From the NCBI GenBank assembly GCA_030754475.1, contig JASMAE010000370.1, positions 1-9,704 of the forward strand: DNA of 9,704 nucleotides, written 5' to 3'. The DNA comes from Rhodospirillales bacterium. Its GTDB lineage: Bacteria; Pseudomonadota; Alphaproteobacteria; Rhodospirillales; JASLLV01. The notes beneath the pieces are model-generated. The model was not told the DNA's origin and did not search any database. It saw nothing but the letters and a program-made list of their open reading frames with translations. How positions within the stretch are numbered: position 1 is the first letter of the stretch; each line of letters begins with the position of its first letter. Made by a program: the position numbers and the translations under genes. Below are positions 5,810 to 9,704 of this stretch, piece after piece.

Positions 5810-8314
5810 ATGCAAATTCGCACCCGCGCCGTTCGCAAGATAGCCGTCCTCGGCCCCACCAACACCGGAAAGACCTATCTGGCGCTGGAGCGCATGCTCG
5901 GTCATGCGAGCGGCATGATCGGGTTTCCCCTGCGCCTGCTGGCGCGCGAGAACTACGATCGGGCGGTGCGCATTAAGCCTAAGGGGCAGGTCGCCTTAAT
6001 CACCGGCGAGGAGAAGATCGTCCCACCCGGCGCCAAGTACTTCCTGTGCACGGTCGAGGCGATGCCGCTCGGACGGCCGGTTTCGTTCCTCGGCATCGAC
6101 GAGGTGCAGATGTGCGCCGATTCGGACCGCGGCCACGTGTTCACGGACCGGCTATTGAACGCGCGCGGAGAGCACGAGACCATGTTCATGGGAGCGGACA
6201 CCATCCGTCCCTTGATGCGAAAGCTGGTTCCGGACGTCGAGTTCCTTTCGCGGCCGCGGTTCTCGATCCTTCGCTACGCAGGCGAGCGCAAGGTCACGCG
6301 GCTGCCGCCCCGGAGCGCCGTGGTCGCGTTTTCGGCGGCCGACGTGTACGCCATTGCCGAACTCCTTCGCCGCCACCGCGGCGGCGCGACGGTGGTGCTC
6401 GGCGCCTTGTCGCCGCGCACGCGCAACGCCCAGGTCGCCATGTACCAGGCCGGCGAGGTGGACTACATGGTCGCCACCGACGCCATCGGCATGGGCCTGA
6501 ACATGGACGTCGAACACGTGGCTTTCGCGGGCACGCGTAAGTTCGACGGCCGGGGTCCGCGTCTGCTCACCCCCGCCGAACTCGGTCAGATCGCCGGTCG
6601 CTCGGGCCGATACATGAACGATGGAACCTTCGGGACCACGGGGGATATCGGCCCCCTCGACGGCGAGGCCGTCGAGCGCATCGAAAACCACCGCTTCGAG
6701 CCGCTGCGGTCCCTGTTCTGGCGCACCGCGAAGCTGCGATTCACCTCGGTCGACGCCTTGGTCGCCAGCCTCGCCGAACGGCCGCCGAGCCGCGAGCTGA
6801 TCCGGGCGCGCGAGGCCGAAGACGAACGCACCCTTGGCGATCTCGTCCGCGATCCGATCATCGCCAAGCGCGCCAACGGCCCCGAGGCGGTGCGACTTTT
6901 GTGGGATGTGTGCCAGATCCCCGACTTCGGCAAGACCGCGGCCGACGGCCACAGGCGGCTGCTCTCACGAATTTTCCGCCACCTCGCGGACGGCGACGGC
7001 GGCAGCCGGCTACCGACGGATTGGGTCGCCGCCCACGTCAGCCGCCTCGACCGTACCGACGGCGACATCGAGACGCTGGCCCAGCGCATCGCGAACATTC
7101 GCACCTGGACCTACGTTTCGTACCGCGCCGAGTGGCTCGACGACGCGGACCACTGGCGAGAACGCACCCGGGCGGTCGAGGACCGGCTGTCCGACGCCCT
7201 TCACGCCCGCCTGGCCCAACGTTTCGTCGATCGCCGCACCTCGGTGTTATTGCGCCGCATGAAGGACAGAGACGTGCTCGCCGCGGCGGTGGACGCGACC
7301 GGAGACGTCCACGTCGAAGGCGAGTTCGTGGGCCGGATCGAAGGGTTCCGGTTCCTCCCCGACCCCGACGCCCGCGACGGGCTTGCCGCACGCGCGGTGC
7401 GCAACGCCGCCCGCCAGGCGCTGGGTTCGGAGATCTCCATACGGCTCCAACGCCTGGAGTCGGCGGCCGCCGATACCTGTTCGCTCGACGAAGGGGGCCG
7501 AATCTGGTGGGAGGGGAATACCGTCGCGCGCCTCGTCGCCGGAGCCGACGTTCTTCAACCTGCACTCGAAGCGCTGGTCAACGGCACGGCCGATTCGCAG
7601 GCACGCGAGCGAATCCGAAAACGCGCCGCGACGTGGCTCGAAAGCTACCTGGCCGACCGACTGGCACCGTTGTTCCGGGTCCGCGACGCGGCCATGTCCG
7701 GTCCGGCCCGCGGCATCGGCTATCAGATCGTGGAATCTCTCGGATCCATACCGCGGCGTCGCGTGGCCCGCCTGATCGGCGCCTTGGGGCGCGAAGACCG
7801 CAAGGCGCTCCGCGCCCTCGATGTCCGGTTGGGCCGGGAAAGCGTGTTCGTGCCCGCGCTCGTCCGCCCCGGCGCCGTCGAGATGCGGGCGTTGCTGTGG
7901 CGCGTCCATGCCAAAGCGCAAGGACCTACCCCACCGTCACCGGGGCGGGTGACGGTGCCGATGGAAGACGGCGTGCCGACGAGTTTCTACGAATCGATCG
8001 GATACCGGCCGCTGGCAGCGGTCGCGGTCCGGGTCGACACGCTGGAACGGTTGGCGGCCAGGGTCTGGGCGCTTTCCCAAGACGGTCCGTTCGCGGCCGC
8101 GCCCGAGCTTCTGTCCAACGCCGGCTGCGGGATCGACGAATTGGCGGGAATCCTGATCGCGCTCGGATACCGCGAGATCCGGATTGACGGCGATCGCCGA
8201 TTCGTCCGCGCGAGCCGGTGCAAGCCCGGAGTGCGGCGCAAGCACGGCCAACGGCGACCGGCCCGGTCGGACTCGCCGTTCGAAGGCCTTCGCGCACTCG
8301 GCCCGGTAAAATGA
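5810..8314 (+). CDS. SUV3-like superfamily 2 RNA helicase
   Basis: This gene encodes 834 residues. The N-terminal helicase core is very similar to mitochondrial SUV3 and the alphaproteobacterial helicases of that group. Visible motifs are Walker A GPTNTGKT (15-22), motif II DEVQM (97-101), motif V ATDAIGMGLN (222-231) and motif VI QIAGRSGR (260-267, arginine finger region). Residues from about 290 on, with HRFEPLRSLFW and a long helical region, match the SUV3-type C-terminal part. The protein ends in a basic tail rich in Arg and Lys. SUV3 unwinds RNA with ATP for degradation in mitochondria; a role in RNA turnover or structured-RNA remodelling here is inference. ATG 5810 is fixed by an in-frame TAA two codons upstream; the Shine-Dalgarno is weak. 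The stop overlaps the start of the S4 gene (ATGA). Confidence 0.93.
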   Translation: MQIRTRAVRKIAVLGPTNTGKTYLALERMLGHASGMIGFPLRLLARENYDRAVRIKPKGQVALITGEEKIVPPGAKYFLCTVEAMPLGRPVSFLGIDEVQMCADSDRGHVFTDRLLNARGEHETMFMGADTIRPLMRKLVPDVEFLSRPRFSILRYAGERKVTRLPPRSAVVAFSAADVYAIAELLRRHRGGATVVLGALSPRTRNAQVAMYQAGEVDYMVATDAIGMGLNMDVEHVAFAGTRKFDGRGPRLLTPAELGQIAGRSGRYMNDGTFGTTGDIGPLDGEAVERIENHRFEPLRSLFWRTAKLRFTSVDALVASLAERPPSRELIRAREAEDERTLGDLVRDPIIAKRANGPEAVRLLWDVCQIPDFGKTAADGHRRLLSRIFRHLADGDGGSRLPTDWVAAHVSRLDRTDGDIETLAQRIANIRTWTYVSYRAEWLDDADHWRERTRAVEDRLSDALHARLAQRFVDRRTSVLLRRMKDRDVLAAAVDATGDVHVEGEFVGRIEGFRFLPDPDARDGLAARAVRNAARQALGSEISIRLQRLESAAADTCSLDEGGRIWWEGNTVARLVAGADVLQPALEALVNGTADSQARERIRKRAATWLESYLADRLAPLFRVRDAAMSGPARGIGYQIVESLGSIPRRRVARLIGALGREDRKALRALDVRLGRESVFVPALVRPGAVEMRALLWRVHAKAQGPTPPSPGRVTVPMEDGVPTSFYESIGYRPLAAVAVRVDTLERLAARVWALSQDGPFAAAPELLSNAGCGIDELAGILIALGYREIRIDGDRRFVRASRCKPGVRRKHGQRRPARSDSPFEGLRALGPVK

Positions 8315-8607
8315 CCGCGCCATCGCAGCGCCTCGACAGCTGGCTTTGGTGCGCGCGCTTCTTCAAGAGCCGCTCAAAAGCCGCCCGGTTCTGCGCCTCG
8401 GGACGATTGCGCGTCAACGGCACACGCACCACCAAGGCCCATTTTTTGATCCGAACCGGCTACGTACTGACCTTTCCCCTCGGAAGCCACGTGTACGTGA
8501 TCCGCATTGACGCGATGGCCGGGCGCCGCGGTCCCGCATCGGAGGCACACAGTCTTTACGAGTCGCTCGAGGTGGAGGTGGCGGGCACCTCCGTCGGCGG
8601 TCCTTAG
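8311..8607 (+). CDS. S4 domain RNA-binding protein (HslR-like)
   Basis: This small protein of 98 residues has an S4 RNA-binding domain near its N-terminus: QRLDSWLWCARFFKSRSKAA at residues 6-25, then FCASGRLRVNGTRTTKAHFLIRTGYVLTF. This matches HslR (Hsp15)-type proteins. Hsp15 rescues stalled 50S subunits that still carry nascent chains; whether this one does is inference. Its ATG overlaps the helicase stop (ATGA at 8311-8314), so translation is probably coupled and the two are in one operon. The frame is open upstream to 8218, but that part lies inside the helicase gene. The helicase-S4-ferredoxin order is, from memory, common in alphaproteobacteria. Confidence 0.92.
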   Translation: MTAPSQRLDSWLWCARFFKSRSKAARFCASGRLRVNGTRTTKAHFLIRTGYVLTFPLGSHVYVIRIDAMAGRRGPASEAHSLYESLEVEVAGTSVGGP

Positions 8608-8696
8608 GGCGGTCCGCGATGCGCCTGATGGATCGCCTGAAAAGCCACAAGTTTCCTAGGGTTGAACACGGCTTGGACGTTGTGATAGGCAAGGCC

Positions 8697-9176
8697 ATGT
8701 TCATGCGCTTGGCATCGATCTTCCGCGGCGAGGACGCCCGCCAACTGACGGGAGCCGCGGGCGGCCCCGACGAACTTCAAAGGGCGGTCGCCGCGCTTCT
8801 CGTGGAAGCGGCGAACATGGACGGGGACATCGACGACGCGGAACGGAACACCATCGAAGAATTGCTGACCCGCCATTTCGATCTCGACGGGGACGCGGTG
8901 CGGGTGCTCGTCGAGGCGGGGGTTCGGGCCACGGACAACTCCGTTCAGCTCTACCCCTTCACCCGCGCGATCAAGGAGGGGCTCACGCACGAGGATCGGG
9001 TCCGGGTGATCGAGATGCTGTGGGCCGTGGCCTACGCCGACGGCGAGCTTCACGACTACGAAGCCGCGCTCGTGCGCCGCGTGGCCGGTTTGATCTACGT
9101 GCCCGATCGGGAAAGCGGGGCGGCACGCCAACGGGCGCTCGGTTGGCTTCAACTCGCGCCCGTCCCCGGCGATTAA
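8697..9176 (+). CDS. TerB-family protein
   Basis: This gene encodes 159 residues from ATG 8697. The body resembles the TerB/DjlA-N-like helical domain: LQRAVAALLVEAANMDGDIDDAERNTIEELL (residues 27-57) and a second acidic turn, AVAYADGELHDYEAALVRRVAGLIYV (from about 112). The paired acidic turns (Asp42/Asp44/Asp46 and Asp115/Glu117/Asp120) fit the metal-binding turns described for TerB. TerB proteins are linked to tellurite and other stress resistance, but stand-alone chromosomal ones like this have no settled function. The frame extends to an ATG at 8619 with GGCGG 6 nt upstream. I prefer 8697 because the extra 26 codons use AT-ending and rare codons (TTT, CCT, AGG, ATA) unlike the rest, and because family members usually start MF-x-R just before the domain. 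It has no recognisable tellurite-resistance partners. Confidence 0.82.
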   Translation: MFMRLASIFRGEDARQLTGAAGGPDELQRAVAALLVEAANMDGDIDDAERNTIEELLTRHFDLDGDAVRVLVEAGVRATDNSVQLYPFTRAIKEGLTHEDRVRVIEMLWAVAYADGELHDYEAALVRRVAGLIYVPDRESGAARQRALGWLQLAPVPGD

Positions 9177-9227
9177 GCGCCGGCCGCGCGCGAAAAACGC
9201 ACCAGTGAACGGGTAACGGAGACAAAG

Positions 9228-9563
9228 ATGACTTACATCGTTACGGAAAGTTGCATCCGGTGCAAGCTGATGGACTGCATCGAAGTCTGTCCCGTCGACT
9301 GCTTCTACGAAGGTGAAAACATGCTCGTCATCCACCCGGACGAGTGCATTGACTGCGGGGTTTGCGAACCCGAATGCCCGGTCGAAGCCATCGTCCCCGA
9401 TACCGAGCCGAACCTGGAGAAATGGCTGGAACTCAACCGCGAGTATTCGGAAAAATGGCCGAATATTACACGTAAGGGCGAACCGCCGGCAGACGCCGAG
9501 AAATGGCGTGAAGTGACCGACAAGTTCAGCCACTTCAGTCCTAAGCCGGGAGCCGGAAGCTGA
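9228..9563 (+). CDS. fdxA: 7Fe ferredoxin, [3Fe-4S][4Fe-4S], FdxA type
   Basis: This gene encodes 111 residues, the usual FdxA length, and closely matches Azotobacter ferredoxin I. By alignment with that protein, Cys9, Cys17 and Cys50 should hold the [3Fe-4S] cluster and Cys21, Cys40, Cys43 and Cys46 the [4Fe-4S] cluster. The two extra cysteines (Cys12 and Cys25) correspond to the non-ligand cysteines of the model. Signature stretches are CPVDCFYEGEN, VIHPDECIDCGVCEPECPVEAI and LELNREYSEKWPNIT. It is a soluble low-potential electron carrier; its partners are not visible here. GGAG lies 6 nt upstream of the ATG. The next gene lies beyond the window. From memory a carD-type regulator often follows fdxA in alphaproteobacteria, but that cannot be checked here. 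Confidence 0.97.
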   Translation: MTYIVTESCIRCKLMDCIEVCPVDCFYEGENMLVIHPDECIDCGVCEPECPVEAIVPDTEPNLEKWLELNREYSEKWPNITRKGEPPADAEKWREVTDKFSHFSPKPGAGS

Positions 9564-9632
9564 CGCGAATTCAAGGGTTTCGAAGATTTCGCCGAGGCTC
9601 GACCGAAAGAAGGCGCATAGAATTCTGATCCT

Positions 9633-9661
9633 CCTGTCTTTTGTCGGAATTTCGTGATATT
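9633..9661 (+). promoter_or_regulatory. Possible promoter downstream of fdxA
   Basis: The region after fdxA is more AT-rich than its surroundings. GATATT at 9656-9661 matches TATAAT at four of six positions, but the best upstream hexamer (CTGTCT, 9634-9639, spacing 16) is weak. It would drive a gene starting beyond 9704. The rest of 9564-9704 contains no recognisable gene or T-run terminator. Confidence 0.25.
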
Positions 9662-9704
9662 GTTCCGGTCTCGGCCTATCCGCGGCCGGCTAAGATCGAC
9701 TGAA

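Noticed and set aside
6901..8187. 428-codon + strand frame inside the helicase gene
   Set aside because: Its translation is dominated by Arg, Pro and Gly as expected of a shifted frame in GC-rich coding DNA, and the helicase frame is clearly the coding one.
8604..9533. 309-codon - strand frame across the TerB and ferredoxin genes
   Set aside because: It is antisense to two recognisable genes, including the highly conserved ferredoxin, and matches no family that I recognise.
9567..9625. Two GAATTC sites 53 nt apart after fdxA as a repeat pair
   Set aside because: The identity covers only six bases and the flanks do not match, so there is no sign of a real repeat or attachment site.

Overview
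This is a GC-rich window with every supported gene on the + strand, packed tightly. It most resembles an alphaproteobacterial chromosome, perhaps Rhodospirillales-like. The lineage call is inference and rests on three things: an AcnA-type aconitase followed by a secreted DUF1223 protein; a SUV3-like RNA helicase followed by a small S4 protein and a 7Fe ferredoxin of the FdxA type; and a perfect FNR/FixK-type palindrome. No mobile element, CRISPR array, tRNA or rRNA was recognised.

Layout. Positions 1-516 hold the 3' part of a glutathione S-transferase gene. Positions 596-3268 encode aconitase (acnA), which starts at a GTG behind a perfect AGGAGG. Positions 3340-4083 encode a secreted thioredoxin-like DUF1223 protein. 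A 288-nt gap follows. It carries the motif TTGACATGCGTCAA at 4272-4285 and a -10-like element placed as expected for an FNR-type class II promoter. That promoter would drive 4372-4938, a ribosome-hibernation (S30AE) domain fused to a cold-shock domain. Next come pcm at 5052-5744 (protein-L-isoaspartate O-methyltransferase), a SUV3-like helicase at 5810-8314, an S4 RNA-binding protein at 8311-8607 that overlaps the helicase by ATGA, a TerB-family protein at about 8697-9176, and the ferredoxin gene fdxA at 9228-9563. The last 141 bases contain no recognisable gene and may be the leader of a gene beyond the window.

How the genes fit together. Aconitase serves the TCA cycle and is an oxygen-sensitive Fe-S enzyme. 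The S30AE-cold-shock fusion, the isoaspartate repair enzyme, the RNA helicase and the S4 protein all suit RNA, ribosome or protein maintenance under stress or in non-growing cells. The most informative single observation is the FNR/FixK-type box upstream of the S30AE-cold-shock gene, which suggests that ribosome hibernation is switched on by low oxygen in this organism. I did not find a clearly new multi-gene system; most of the window looks like conserved core genome.
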